Notes: generated from the sequence alone by a model not told the origin. Positions 8,756 through 18,602 are shown, numbered from the stretch's first letter. The stretch is 64,000 nucleotides of DNA from Ferdinandcohnia salidurans (GCF_042680725.1 NZ_JBHUEK010000018.1:248001-312000); one strand, 5' to 3'. Numbers and translations are program-made.

Positions 8756-10144
8756 TTGGCTGTAACAAGACCAGAATCAATGATTGTAGAGATAAAAAGT
8801 TTAGATGAAAAAGGATCAGGACGTGGAGCAGTATGGCGTGAAAATGAGCACGGCAATAAAAAGAAGCTAAAACTCACGATTCCGCAAACCTTAATTGGTG
8901 AGCAGGTTCGTGTAACCGTAGACCAGCCTGACCGTAAACGAAGAAAAGCAATGGCTGAGGAAATCCTAACAGAAAATGACCAACGTCTTGCACCACCATG
9001 CCCTCATTTTGAAAAATGCGGTGGCTGTGTATGGCAGCACTGGGATTATAAAGGACAGCTTCAGTACAAAACGGATTATGTGAAGCGCCAAGTTGAATCA
9101 CAAGGTTTCAATCCGGAACTTGTAAAAGATACAATCGGAATGGACGAGCCATGGCATTACCGTAATAAGATGGAATTTACCTTCTCGCCTGAAGGGTCCC
9201 TTGGTTTACATGAACAAGGAAACTTCCGAAAAATCATTTCGCTTGAAACATGTCTAATAGCAGGAGAAAAAATGGTGGAAGGTGCAATGGAAGTAGCCCA
9301 GTGGGCTAAAGACCATGAGCTACCTGGCTATAACAAAGATCAGCATGAAGGTCTTCTTCGTCATCTTATGGTGAGACAATCCTTTGTAACTGGTGAAGTC
9401 ATGCTGGCTCTTTTTGCAACTGAAGCACCAGAAGGAAAACTTAAAAATGCCGCTGATGATCTCGTAAAGCGCATTGAGGAAAAATTCCCAGAGGTAAAAA
9501 GCTTATTATGGCTTGAAAATACAGACTGGGCTGACCGCACTCAATCTGAAAAAACACATTTATTAGCGGGACGCGATTTCATATATGATGAAATGGACGG
9601 ATACCGTTTCCGTGTTTGGTTTGATACATTCTTTCAGACCAACCCAACTCAAGCTCAAAAACTAGTCGACTTAGCTGTTGAAATGGGGGAACCGAAGAAA
9701 TCAGAAAAAATGATTGATCTTTTCTGTGGTGTAGGAACATTCTCCCTTCCTTTTGCAAGTCGTGTTGAAAAGCTTGCAGGAATTGAAATTGTTGAAAGCT
9801 CAATTGAATCTGCAAAACGTAATGCAAAAGATAATGGATTATCAAACACGTACTTCTTAGCAAAGGATGCAAGAAAAGGAATTGATGAAGTGCTAGAGAG
9901 CTTTGGAAGACCAGAGTTACTTTTACTTGATCCTCCACGTTCAGGTGCTGGTGGTAAAGTAATGAGAAGAATTGGTCGCTCTCAGCCAGAAAGAATTGTC
10001 TATGTTTCTTGTAATCCAGAAACATTTGCAACGGATATTAAAGAACTTGAACCATTTGGATATACCCTAAAAGGCGTTCAACCAGTAGACCTATTTCCTC
10101 ATACCGTGCACGTTGAAGCTGTTGCACTGCTTGTGAAGGAATAA
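8756..10144 (+). CDS. rlmCD: 23S rRNA (uracil-5-)-methyltransferase RlmCD
   Basis: This SAM-dependent RNA methyltransferase makes 5-methyluridine in 23S rRNA; the B. subtilis enzyme modifies both U747 and U1939. I start it at TTG 8756 (462 residues) because AGGGAGG sits eight bases before it. The frame is open further upstream but without a ribosome site. An N-terminal TRAM domain (about residues 1-70) is followed by the iron-sulfur cluster motif with Cys82, Cys88 and Cys91, the FFQTNPTQ segment, the SAM-binding LFCGVGTFSL, LLLDPPRSG, and the catalytic cysteine in YVSCNPETFATD. All expected motifs are intact. It is monocistronic. Confidence 0.95.
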   Translation: MAVTRPESMIVEIKSLDEKGSGRGAVWRENEHGNKKKLKLTIPQTLIGEQVRVTVDQPDRKRRKAMAEEILTENDQRLAPPCPHFEKCGGCVWQHWDYKGQLQYKTDYVKRQVESQGFNPELVKDTIGMDEPWHYRNKMEFTFSPEGSLGLHEQGNFRKIISLETCLIAGEKMVEGAMEVAQWAKDHELPGYNKDQHEGLLRHLMVRQSFVTGEVMLALFATEAPEGKLKNAADDLVKRIEEKFPEVKSLLWLENTDWADRTQSEKTHLLAGRDFIYDEMDGYRFRVWFDTFFQTNPTQAQKLVDLAVEMGEPKKSEKMIDLFCGVGTFSLPFASRVEKLAGIEIVESSIESAKRNAKDNGLSNTYFLAKDARKGIDEVLESFGRPELLLLDPPRSGAGGKVMRRIGRSQPERIVYVSCNPETFATDIKELEPFGYTLKGVQPVDLFPHTVHVEAVALLVKE

Positions 10145-10182
10145 TGTGTTGCCTGTCAACCAAATTGAAGATATGTTAGTCG

Positions 10183-10210
10183 GCCTTCCGGGTGAACCGG
10201 AAGGCTTTTA
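10183..10210 (+). terminator. Terminator after rlmCD
   Basis: GCCTTCCGG and CCGGAAGGC form a nine-pair stem with a short loop, followed by TTTT. Confidence 0.85.
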
Positions 10211-10362
10211 ATATGCTCTGAACTAGGGTTTGTCCGATTTCTCACTAAAAATGCAACGAACCAAAAATACAGCCACTTTTTTACCTCAATTCTTCTGATA
10301 AATTTTTCAAAAGTAATAAATACTACAAGTATTACCAAACGAATCATCCTTTGGAGGTCTCT

Positions 10363-11331
10363 ATGTCAAAAAAACAAGGTTTATTAAAGAATGGAAATAA
10401 GTCATCTTTAATTGCTTCAATTGTAAATACCATTATTGCGATTATTAAAGGAGTCGCGTACTTCTTCACGGGTAATGTTGCGATGTTTGCTGAAACGATG
10501 CATTCTTTAGGCGATGCAGCTAATCAATTTTTCGTGTTCATCGGAAGTGCATTAAGTAAAAAAAGGCCTTCTGAAAAATATCCGAACGGGTTTGGACGAC
10601 TTGTAAACTTGGTTTTACTCGGTGCGGTTATTATCGTTGGAATTATGAGTTATGAAACAATAAAAGAGGGATATCATCATATTAAGCACCCAACAGAATC
10701 AAGTGGGATTGCCATTAATCTTTCTGTTTTAGGCTTAGCTGTCATTTTGGAGTGTTATGTTCTTTTTAAGGCAATGAAAGAAGTCCTTCATGAAGCACAG
10801 GTGGAAGCTAAAGGATTCGGTGCAATCGGTAAAAGCTTTAGTCATTTAGGAAGAGCCACACCTGCAACAAAACTTGTATTCATGGAAGATTTGGTTGCAA
10901 CCCTTGGTGGAGTCATTGCAATCATTGGAATATTACTCTCCTATTATGGAGGTTGGCATGCTGCTGAAGGAATTGCATCAATCATAATTGGATTGATGAT
11001 GTTTTACGTAGTGGGTAGAGTATTCTTGGATAATGCCAAAGGAGTACTTGGTGAAGCGGATGAAGAACTAGAAAACAAAATTGCTGAGCTCATTTATGCA
11101 AATCCAGAAATAAAAGATATTAACGCATTGTTTGCAATGAAAGAAGGAGAAGATTTCCATATCGAAATGAAGCTGGAAATTGACTGTAGTATAACTGTTC
11201 AAGATGCGATTAAAATAAAAGAACGCATTGAGGAAAAAATCCAAGCAATGAATGGTGTGACTGATGTCATCATTGAATTTGTAGAAGATGATGGAGTTAA
11301 ATCATGGTCGCAAGGGTTAGCTACTAAGTAG
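10363..11331 (+). CDS. Cation diffusion facilitator (CDF) family metal transporter
   Basis: A 322-residue CDF transporter that would export a divalent metal (Zn, Mn, Co or similar) from the cytoplasm in exchange for protons. Start at ATG 10363, seven bases after GGAGG. Six membrane segments lie between about residues 14 and 225, and a C-terminal cytoplasmic domain has the usual alpha-beta pattern (FHIEMKLEIDCSITVQDAIKIKE). Metal-site positions in helices 2 and 5 appear as ETMHSLGDAANQ and MEDLVATLGG, a pattern closer to the SLC30A9/ZnT9-like branch than to YiiP. The ligand-position residues there are His/Asp and Glu/Asp. Substrate cannot be assigned. Monocistronic, with a bidirectional terminator. 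Confidence 0.88.
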   Translation: MSKKQGLLKNGNKSSLIASIVNTIIAIIKGVAYFFTGNVAMFAETMHSLGDAANQFFVFIGSALSKKRPSEKYPNGFGRLVNLVLLGAVIIVGIMSYETIKEGYHHIKHPTESSGIAINLSVLGLAVILECYVLFKAMKEVLHEAQVEAKGFGAIGKSFSHLGRATPATKLVFMEDLVATLGGVIAIIGILLSYYGGWHAAEGIASIIIGLMMFYVVGRVFLDNAKGVLGEADEELENKIAELIYANPEIKDINALFAMKEGEDFHIEMKLEIDCSITVQDAIKIKERIEEKIQAMNGVTDVIIEFVEDDGVKSWSQGLATK

Positions 11332-11352
11332 ATTCTGAAAAGATTTCACGAA

Positions 11353-11383
11353 GCAAAAAAACCGGCATATGCCGGTTTTTTGC
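11353..11383. terminator. Bidirectional terminator between CDF gene and opuD
   Basis: GCAAAAAA-ACCGGCATATGCCGGT-TTTTTGC is a perfect palindrome flanked by A and T runs, placed between two convergent genes. Confidence 0.9.
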
Positions 11384-11385
11384 TT

Positions 11386-12921
11386 TTACTGTTGAGGAGC
11401 AGTAGATTTTTTCTTTGGTTTTGGTTTCAAATATAAACCAAGTTCTTTTTTCTCTTTGGTTAGTGAACGATAGAGTGAAATCATCATCAGCACCATTATA
11501 ATTGAAAACGGAAAAGCTGCTGCGATGAGGGCATTTTGTAATGCCTGTAGACCACCGCTATATAATAAAATGGCTGCAACTGTTGATTGTAGAATTCCCC
11601 ACGTTAGTTTTACAGAGTTTGATGGGGTAAGTGAACCATAGGTGGTTTGCATGCCAAGTACAAATGTAGCTGAGTCCGCAGATGTAATAAAGAATGTAGC
11701 AACCAGTGTAATGGCAACCACCGATAAAACAACTGCTAAGGAAGATTCATTAAAGATAGCAAATAGAACTTCTTCTGTAGCAAATTGTGATAGATCTACA
11801 TTTCCTTGCTTTTGTACTTCTATTGCGGAAGTACCAAATACTGAAAACCAGATAAAGCTTACTAGTGCAGGAAGCAATAATACACCGATAATAAATTGAC
11901 GAATCGTTCTTCCTCTGGATACACGTGCAATAAAAATACCTACAAATGGTGACCATGAAATCCACCAAGCCCAGTAGAAAATAGTCCAACCGTTAATCCA
12001 AGAACGGTGTTCTTCATTAAGTGGAGCAATTCTAAAACTCATCTGTACAATATTTTGTATATATCCACCAAGTGTATCTGTAAACATATCAAGAATTAGA
12101 ACTGTAGGACCTGCTACGAACATTAATATCAGTAGGGCAAGTGCTAAAATCATATTTGCATTACTTAAATATTTTATCCCTTTACTTAATCCGGACCATG
12201 CGGAAATCATAAATAAGACGGTAACAATAGCAATAATGATTAGTTGAATGAAGAAACTAATCGGTATATCAAGTAAATAGGCTAAACCTCCATTAATTTG
12301 TGCCGCACCAAACCCTAGTGTTGTTGCAACACCTACAACCGTTGCAAATACGGCTAGTACATCAACCAAGGTACCTAGTTTTCCTTCCATTGCTTTTTTG
12401 CCCAAAACAGGCTTTAATGTAGCGGAAATTAAACCTGGTTCACCTTTTCGAAAGTTAAAATAGGCTAAGGCAAGTGCAACGAGCGCATATATCCCCCATG
12501 CATGAATCCCCCAATGGAAAAATGTATAGCGCATGGCTTCCTTTTGGGAAGCATTAGTAGCACCCTCTGCTAAAGGTGGCGACATATAATGGGATAGTGG
12601 TTCTGCAGCCCCCCAGAAGACAAGTCCAATCCCCATCCCTGCACTAAATAACATCGCAAACCACGATATATTTGAGTACTCAGGTTTTTCATCAGGTTTT
12701 CCTAATCGAATCGCCCCAACCGGGCTAAAAATAAGGAAAATGCAGAATATCACAATGATTGTAACTAAAATTAGGTAATACCATCCAAAGGCTGATGTAA
12801 TAAATGATTGAATATTACCTGTTACTTCTTCGAAACTTTTTGGTGCTGCAACACCAAATATGACAGCTGCAAGAACGATAGCAACCGAAATCCAAAAAAC
12901 GTTTGATATTTGCTTCATCAT
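11386..12921 (-). CDS. opuD: BCCT family glycine betaine transporter OpuD
   Basis: A 511-residue secondary transporter that takes up glycine betaine or related trimethylammonium compounds, driven by sodium, for osmoprotection. Twelve hydrophobic segments are visible. Family signatures are GMGIGLVFWGAAEPLSHY (about residues 95-112), the GWTIFYWAWWISWSPFVG stretch with the tryptophan-rich substrate site, and ISRGRTIR-like VSRGRTIR after it. The hydrophilic tail is rich in lysine, as in osmosensing members. ATG 12921 is followed at once by a second ATG; AAAGGG lies about 5 bases upstream. Substrate range within BCCT is inferred from overall similarity to B. subtilis OpuD. Confidence 0.88.
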   Translation of the reverse strand: MMKQISNVFWISVAIVLAAVIFGVAAPKSFEEVTGNIQSFITSAFGWYYLILVTIIVIFCIFLIFSPVGAIRLGKPDEKPEYSNISWFAMLFSAGMGIGLVFWGAAEPLSHYMSPPLAEGATNASQKEAMRYTFFHWGIHAWGIYALVALALAYFNFRKGEPGLISATLKPVLGKKAMEGKLGTLVDVLAVFATVVGVATTLGFGAAQINGGLAYLLDIPISFFIQLIIIAIVTVLFMISAWSGLSKGIKYLSNANMILALALLILMFVAGPTVLILDMFTDTLGGYIQNIVQMSFRIAPLNEEHRSWINGWTIFYWAWWISWSPFVGIFIARVSRGRTIRQFIIGVLLLPALVSFIWFSVFGTSAIEVQKQGNVDLSQFATEEVLFAIFNESSLAVVLSVVAITLVATFFITSADSATFVLGMQTTYGSLTPSNSVKLTWGILQSTVAAILLYSGGLQALQNALIAAAFPFSIIMVLMMISLYRSLTKEKKELGLYLKPKPKKKSTAPQQ

Positions 12922-12975
12922 AAAACCCTTTCTTTTACATTAACTTTTATGTACAAATAGTTTTCCCATAAAAGT

Positions 12976-13018
12976 TTGCCAATATTAGGTTAGCAGAATT
13001 TATCACTTTTTGCCAATA
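12976..13018. repeat. Direct repeats upstream of opuD
   Basis: TTGCCAATA occurs at 12976-12984 and 13010-13018, 34 bases apart, within the short space between opuD and the GGDEF-EAL gene. It might be a regulator site for opuD. No clear promoter could be placed. Confidence 0.3.
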
Positions 13019-13190
13019 ACCCTAACTTATTATTGTCTATAGGGAAAAGGAAGTAGAGTGTTCGATATAGCTAAAACGGTATGATTTGGTTAAGCAAAAA
13101 CAGAAAAAAAGATGTAGAATTTATGATATTATTAACATATCCATAGTGAAAATATCGATTTACATATATATAAATATCAGGGGAGACTTT

Positions 13191-15809
13191 ATGATAGGAT
13201 TTTCGCAGATAAAAGGCAAAATAAATACTGATGTAATCCTATTAGTAACCCTGGTAGGATTCGTATTATTAGCCTCTCAATTCAAATTAACGCTGTTATA
13301 TGGAATTTCTTTTACATTTGCGAGTATTTCGATGTTCTTAATACTCCGTATTTTTGGGTATACCACCGCAATTGTAACTGGTCTAATTACTTTCTTTATT
13401 GCCTTATTCTTTTCAAACAGTCCTTATTATGCAATTATCATGCTTGTTGAAGTCGTCTTTGTTGGAGCTTTTTTCTTACGAGGGCGAAAAGCAAAAATGT
13501 TTTTCGTAGACTTTTTTTTCTGGATTTTTATTGGAATAGCACTACTCTTTTTATTCTGTCGAGAATCACTGTCAGGAAGTGCGCTCTATTTTCAAATCTG
13601 TAAAGATGTTGCAAATGGACTTTTCAATGTATTAGTAGCAGATATGCTACTGGCATATTTCCCATTCTACAAGTTTGTTAAAAACAATCGAATCAGTAAA
13701 AATAATGTATCGGTGCACCAGTTTTTATCGCAAATTACGATTCTAACCATTCTGGTTCCGTTTTTTATTAGTGTATTTACAAATACGATGAACACATTTG
13801 AAGTCATTAAAAAGGACTTAGTTCAAAATAGTGAAACGAGAGTAAATCGCATTGAAAATGACCTGATTCAACTAAACGGGAGTGGCGACGTCAATCAAAT
13901 TGAAGAAATTATATGGCGGAATAAGAACGAAGACATCGATATTATTTTATTTGACAATAAAAATCATGTCATTTCAACGACAGCCTTGATGGATTTTAAT
14001 CCGAACAAGTATGAGATTCGGGAGATTTCCCCTAATGTTTTTGAGGCTTTACCGGTTGCTAACGATGATATGCAGCCAATTAAGAGATGGGACAATGCTT
14101 TTTATTTTTATACAAGGGATACAGGTTCCTACCGAATTATGTTGCAATACCCAATCGCTGGGTATCAACAGCAAATTTTTAATATTTCACTCGATCAGCT
14201 AAAGTATTTACTAATTCTAGCTGTTTCAGCCATTTTATTTGTCATGGCGGTCAGTAGAATGCTCACGAATAACCTAAGGCAACTGACAACCATTACAACA
14301 GGATTACCACAAAAGCTCCGTTCTTTAGAAAATATTGAATGGCCACAAGGTACAATATCAGAACTTCGCATTTTGAGTAAAAATTTAAAGAAGATGGCAG
14401 ATAAGCTCAAGGAGTTATTTCAGGAGAGTATCGAGATGAACCGGATTCTAAGAGAACAAACTTCAAGATTAAAGGAATCCGAGGACAAGCTTCATAAACT
14501 TGCATTTTACGATAGTTTGACATACTTACCCAATCGTTATTTCTTCCAAAAATATGTACGTGAGTTGATTCGAAATAACCATGACCAAAAGATTGCGATC
14601 ATTTTTATCGACCTTAATCAGTTTAAACAAATCAATGATACATTAGGTCATGATGCAGGGGATACACTTCTAAAAGCGACTGGTAATAAGCTTAAGAAGT
14701 TACAAGAGGACACCAGACAGGTTTTCAGACTTGGAGGGGACGAGTTTGTTGTTGTCCATTCTGTTGATAACAGGGATGAGATACATAAAACACTAGACAT
14801 GATTGTTAAAGAGTTTTCATCCTATTATACAATATCCGGTCAAAATCACTATATAACGGCAAGTATTGGGGTCAGCGTGTTCCCACAAGATGGTGAAGAT
14901 TTAGATACATTAGTAAAATATGCAGACATTGCGATGTACATCTCGAAGGAGAAAGGTGGCAATACTGTTCAGTTTTTCAATGAATCTATGAAAAATAAAT
15001 TTCAAGAGCGATTAGAAATTGAAAATGCTCTGCGTACAGCAGTGGATAAAGATCGGTTTGAACAATATTATCAGCCGAAAACGATGGCTGGTAAAATTAC
15101 AAGTATTGAAGCCTTGATTCGTTGGAATGATCCCATATTAGGGATGGTCTCTCCTGGAGTCTTTATTGATGTAGCTGAGGAAATCGGCCTCATTTCAAAG
15201 ATAGATGAGTGGTCTCTCGTCCAGGCTTGTAGACAAAACAAACAATGGCAACTTGAAAACCTTCTACATGTTCCGATTTCTGTAAACCTATCGGCCAAGC
15301 ATTTTCAACAAGATTATCTTGTTTCAATGGTTCAAAAGGCATTACATGATTCGGGATTAGAGCCGAAATATTTAAAGCTTGAAATTACAGAAAGTGTGTT
15401 TATTAAGGATCAACAGCATGTCGCGGATCGGATTCATAAACTGAAAGAGCTAGGTGTCCAAATATCTATTGATGATTTTGGAAAGGGATATTCCTCTCTT
15501 TATCAATTATTGAAACTTCCAATTGACGAAATTAAAATCGACAGACAATTTATCCATAATATCGATAAAGATGAGAAAAAAGCGTTATTAGTAAAATCGA
15601 TTTTTGATATTGCACATGGACTCCAGTTGAACGTGGTGGCAGAGGGTGTAGAAACTTGGGAAGAATGTGAAATCCTTGTAAACATGGGCTGTGACGAGAT
15701 ACAAGGCTATTTATTCAGTCGACCAATCAATAAAGTGGATATGGTTGAATTTATCCATAATAAAAAATCAATAAAATTTAAAGAGGCTGTCATAGGAGAA
15801 GTTGAATAA
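13191..15809 (+). CDS. Membrane GGDEF-EAL cyclic-di-GMP protein
   Basis: An 872-residue signalling protein that could make and break cyclic di-GMP. Start at ATG 13191, with AGGGGAGA five bases upstream. The N-terminal part has six or so membrane helices (about residues 10-170), then an extracellular region, a further helix near 345, a HAMP-like linker and coiled coil. The GGDEF domain has an intact RLGGDEF motif near residue 512. The inhibitory RxxD site is not conserved (LQED in place of RxxD). The EAL domain keeps EALIRW near 639, LEITESVF, DDFGKGYSSL and VAEGVET, so phosphodiesterase residues look complete. It is monocistronic. Which activity dominates cannot be told. Confidence 0.9.
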   Translation: MIGFSQIKGKINTDVILLVTLVGFVLLASQFKLTLLYGISFTFASISMFLILRIFGYTTAIVTGLITFFIALFFSNSPYYAIIMLVEVVFVGAFFLRGRKAKMFFVDFFFWIFIGIALLFLFCRESLSGSALYFQICKDVANGLFNVLVADMLLAYFPFYKFVKNNRISKNNVSVHQFLSQITILTILVPFFISVFTNTMNTFEVIKKDLVQNSETRVNRIENDLIQLNGSGDVNQIEEIIWRNKNEDIDIILFDNKNHVISTTALMDFNPNKYEIREISPNVFEALPVANDDMQPIKRWDNAFYFYTRDTGSYRIMLQYPIAGYQQQIFNISLDQLKYLLILAVSAILFVMAVSRMLTNNLRQLTTITTGLPQKLRSLENIEWPQGTISELRILSKNLKKMADKLKELFQESIEMNRILREQTSRLKESEDKLHKLAFYDSLTYLPNRYFFQKYVRELIRNNHDQKIAIIFIDLNQFKQINDTLGHDAGDTLLKATGNKLKKLQEDTRQVFRLGGDEFVVVHSVDNRDEIHKTLDMIVKEFSSYYTISGQNHYITASIGVSVFPQDGEDLDTLVKYADIAMYISKEKGGNTVQFFNESMKNKFQERLEIENALRTAVDKDRFEQYYQPKTMAGKITSIEALIRWNDPILGMVSPGVFIDVAEEIGLISKIDEWSLVQACRQNKQWQLENLLHVPISVNLSAKHFQQDYLVSMVQKALHDSGLEPKYLKLEITESVFIKDQQHVADRIHKLKELGVQISIDDFGKGYSSLYQLLKLPIDEIKIDRQFIHNIDKDEKKALLVKSIFDIAHGLQLNVVAEGVETWEECEILVNMGCDEIQGYLFSRPINKVDMVEFIHNKKSIKFKEAVIGEVE

Positions 15810-15813
15810 AGAG

Positions 15814-15848
15814 AAAGGAGGTTCCGTATCTGGAAACCTCCTTTTTTC
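15814..15848. terminator. Bidirectional terminator
   Basis: AAAGGAGGTTCC pairs with GGAAACCTCCTTT (one bulged base), followed by T residues, between convergent genes. Confidence 0.85.
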
Positions 15849-16142
15849 TTATAGTGTAATATTTACATCCCCGTCTTCTGTAATTTCAACGGTTGTATAG
15901 CTTTCGAATGTTGACATATCCGTGATTTCACGTTGCTCATTACTTGCAAAGCTTTCCATATATCTTTGATACGTTTCTGGATCCTTGACAATGTGATAGA
16001 AATACGTCATCTTTCCGTCGCTATCACTATGTGTCCTTAAGAAAAATCTGTCCTTAAACTCATTTTTAAACCACTCTCTAGCTTCCATATGATTCGAAAA
16101 ATCTGGCATGTTGTCATAAATAGATGTTATATCAATGTTCAT
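15849..16142 (-). CDS. Small acidic protein of unknown function
   Basis: A 97-residue soluble, acidic protein with no signal peptide or membrane segment. It begins MNIDITSIYDNMPDF, contains aromatic-rich HIVKDPETYQRYMESF, and ends with a likely beta hairpin (YTTVEITEDGDVNITL). A GAGGTG ribosome site lies about six bases before the ATG at 16142. I do not recognise a family. It lies between the cyclic-di-GMP gene and benE with its own spacing, so no functional link is evident. Confidence 0.65.
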   Translation of the reverse strand: MNIDITSIYDNMPDFSNHMEAREWFKNEFKDRFFLRTHSDSDGKMTYFYHIVKDPETYQRYMESFASNEQREITDMSTFESYTTVEITEDGDVNITL

Positions 16143-16216
16143 GTTGATTCACCTCTCATGAGATTTTCGGATGTGATTAGTATGTCCATCTATTTACAAC
16201 ACATCCATCATGATAG

Positions 16217-17446
16217 CTATGCACCATGCTTGAGATTTTTTTCTACTTTTATGTTTCTTTCAAAGTCATTTTTTTCGATTAAAAGGGAGACAAGAACACT
16301 ACCTACAATCGCCCATAATGGCGCACCGATATGAAAGAAATTCACTCCAGACATTCCAATAATGAATGCAAAAAAGGCCCCCATTTGAAATTTTGTATCG
16401 GAAAAAGCAATCTTAAGAGACGATAAGAGTACTCCTATCATCGCTAAGCCGGCAATGGTACTCACAATTACACCTGGCATCGCAATTACAAAAGGAACAA
16501 CAAACGCTGCAAACACACCGAAGCTTGCAAATAAAACTCCATTTGATGCAGAAGCAGCATATCGGCCTTCTTTTTTACCCGATTCGTCAGATGCACAAAT
16601 CGCAGTCATTGGCCCCGCAGTGTTGATAGCGTGAGCTCCGAAAAAAGAGGCAATAAAACCAAAAATTGCCCCAAAGATAGCCATCGCACTAATTGGAGGT
16701 TTGTATCCCTTTGCCATTAGGATTCCGGTTGTTTGTGCATTCTCTGTACAAATAATCAAGATTGCAAGGGGGATAGAAAGAGAAATAATGGCGTTAAAAC
16801 TAAAGGTTGGAAGTTCTAGTTGAGGAAGCACAAACGAACTTTGTACATTTGAAAAATTAAACTCATTCATGACAACGGCAAGGAGTACCGAGACGACTAA
16901 TGCTGATAAAACAGGCGGTATTTTTTTGATGTATCGTGAGGATAACAAATAGACTAAGATGGCCGAACCTGCTAACAGAGGGGACACTTCAACAGAAGAA
17001 ATCATCTCGATCGCAAATCGCATCATGACACCAACAATCATTCCCATAACGATCGGAACAGGTATCCAATTCATCACTTTATCGATTAATCCTGTTACAC
17101 CTAGTATAAGAACAATGAGGTTTGCTACAAGATAGGCGCCAATTGCTTCTTGTAATGAAAAATGCGTCAAAGCACCTGCCACTAGCACAGCCCCTGCAAT
17201 TGAATATGCTCCTGCAATCGGTTGTTTATATTTTAGAGATAAAAATAGTCCCAATAAACCTCCGAAAAAATAAACGGCAAATAACCAGCTGATCGTTTGT
17301 TCGTGGGTTAAACCACCGCTTGATGCACCTCCAATAATAATCAGTGCAGGACCTGTACACCCGAAAATAGCTGCAACAACCCCTGAACTAATCGTATTAA
17401 TGTTTAGATTACCGTATAGATCCTTGACTCTACTATTGCCTTTCAT
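16217..17446 (-). CDS. benE: BenE family benzoate/H+ symporter
   Basis: A 409-residue inner-membrane carrier of the BenE family, whose known member imports benzoate with protons. Twelve or more hydrophobic segments are present. Typical stretches are FGCTGPALIIIGGASSGGLT near the N-terminus, KQPIAGAYSIAGAVL, and the central FFGAHAINTAGPMTAICAS. ATG at 17446 has GGAGG five bases before it. It is divergent from the enoyl-CoA hydratase at 17723 and opens the aromatic island. A copy of the 24-bp element found at the paa promoters overlaps its -35 region. Substrate benzoate is inferred from the family. Confidence 0.88.
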   Translation of the reverse strand: MKGNSRVKDLYGNLNINTISSGVVAAIFGCTGPALIIIGGASSGGLTHEQTISWLFAVYFFGGLLGLFLSLKYKQPIAGAYSIAGAVLVAGALTHFSLQEAIGAYLVANLIVLILGVTGLIDKVMNWIPVPIVMGMIVGVMMRFAIEMISSVEVSPLLAGSAILVYLLSSRYIKKIPPVLSALVVSVLLAVVMNEFNFSNVQSSFVLPQLELPTFSFNAIISLSIPLAILIICTENAQTTGILMAKGYKPPISAMAIFGAIFGFIASFFGAHAINTAGPMTAICASDESGKKEGRYAASASNGVLFASFGVFAAFVVPFVIAMPGVIVSTIAGLAMIGVLLSSLKIAFSDTKFQMGAFFAFIIGMSGVNFFHIGAPLWAIVGSVLVSLLIEKNDFERNIKVEKNLKHGA

Positions 17447-17505
17447 TTTAACCTCCTTAATTTTAAGATATCCACGTTTCTAATAGAGCTTATGTATTTA
17501 GTACC

Positions 17506-17551
17506 ATAATACCACAATCTGAAATAAAAATTACGTATTTTTTACGAACGT
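17506..17551 (-). promoter_or_regulatory. benE promoter region with candidate PaaX box
   Basis: On the minus strand a TATTAT -10 candidate lies at 17506-17511. The 24-bp element occupies 17528-17551 and shares ACG-N3-G-N3-AAAA-N-ACGTAAT with the elements before the hydratase and paaA. It would cover the -35 region. No good -35 hexamer is seen at 17-18 bases. Confidence 0.5.
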
Positions 17552-17635
17552 TTTAAAAACCTTCAAAAAAATAGAATGGAAGAGTATTTAAGAGAAAAGG
17601 TATTATTTTCCCGCGAAAATGCGTGATTTACAGGT

Positions 17636-17699
17636 TTGATAATTTAAAAAAGATTCAGTATATTTTAAATTAATTACGAAAGATTAAAAAACGTAATAC
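17636..17699 (+). promoter_or_regulatory. Sigma-A promoter and candidate PaaX operator of hydratase 1
   Basis: TTGATA (17636-17641) and TATATT (17659-17664) are 17 bases apart. A 24-bp element starts 11 bases further, at 17676-17699, and contains CGAAAG then AAAACGTAATAC. It also forms an inverted repeat ATTACG (17673) / CGTAAT (17692). It would cover the transcription start, a typical repressor position. Confidence 0.7.
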
Positions 17700-17722
17700 A
17701 TAATTCTGGGAGGTAATGAAGA

Positions 17723-18520
17723 ATGACAACTACAGTAAATGAAACAAAAACATTAACAGTAAAGAAAGCTAATGGGATCGCTGAAGTTCACATTCATGTA
17801 AACAAAACAAACTCTTATGACCTCGACTATTACAAAGAATTAAATGCTGCGATTGATGACATCCGTTTTGACAATGACATTAAAGTAGCTGTACTAATGA
17901 GTGATATGCCAAAATTCTTCTCAGCAGGAGCTAACATTAATTTCTTAAAATCAGCTGAACCACGTTTTAAAACACAGTTCTGCTTATTCTGTAACGAAAC
18001 ATTAGATAAAATTGCACGCTCTCCGCAAATCTGGATTGCTTGTTTAGAGGGCCACACAGTTGGTGGTGGTTTAGAAATGGCTCTAGCTTGTGACCTTCGT
18101 TTCATGGGAGATCAAGCAGGTAAAATTGGACTACCAGAAGTTTCTCTAGGTGTATTAGCAGGTACAGGTGGAACTCAGCGTCTAGCTCGTCAAGTTGGAC
18201 ACTCTAAAGCTCTTGACCTGAATATCACAGGTGAAACGTTAACACCACAAGAAGCACTAGATATTAAATTAGTAGATCGTGTGTTTCCACAAGAAGAAAC
18301 AAGAGCGAAAACGTTAGAATATGCAGAAAAGATCGCGAACAGCGCAAGTTATGCAACTTCTAACATTAAGCTATCAATCATGAATGGAAAAGAAATGCCA
18401 CTTAACGTAGCCATCCGCTATGAAGGTGAGCTTCAAAACTTATTATTCCGTTCACAAGATGCTCAGGAAGGCTTAAGTGCGTTCATCGAAAAGCGTGAAG
18501 CGAACTGGAGTGGAAAATAA
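17723..18520 (+). CDS. Enoyl-CoA hydratase/isomerase family protein, copy 1
   Basis: A 265-residue crotonase-fold enzyme of the aromatic pathway. The oxyanion-hole region is FFSAGANINFL, and both glutamates of hydratases are present, in GGGLEMALACD and in GLPEVSLGVLAGTGGTQRL. It could hydrate an unsaturated dicarboxylyl-CoA intermediate or act in ring opening. From residue 18 onward it differs from the copy at 28354 at only six positions, while the first residues differ more. GGGAGG lies about ten bases before the ATG. It stands alone with its own promoter, candidate PaaX box and terminator, outside the main operon. The exact step cannot be assigned. Confidence 0.88.
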   Translation: MTTTVNETKTLTVKKANGIAEVHIHVNKTNSYDLDYYKELNAAIDDIRFDNDIKVAVLMSDMPKFFSAGANINFLKSAEPRFKTQFCLFCNETLDKIARSPQIWIACLEGHTVGGGLEMALACDLRFMGDQAGKIGLPEVSLGVLAGTGGTQRLARQVGHSKALDLNITGETLTPQEALDIKLVDRVFPQEETRAKTLEYAEKIANSASYATSNIKLSIMNGKEMPLNVAIRYEGELQNLLFRSQDAQEGLSAFIEKREANWSGK

Positions 18521-18536
18521 GATCAACTGAATCCAT

Positions 18537-18568
18537 AGCGATGCCGGAAATTCCGGTATCGCTCTTTT
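18537..18568 (+). terminator. Terminator after hydratase 1
   Basis: AGCGATGCCGGAA and TTCCGGTATCGCT form a long stem with a single mismatch, followed by CTTTT. Confidence 0.85.
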
Positions 18569-18602
18569 AAAATAGCCTACTAACTTCAAATTAATTACCT
18601 TT

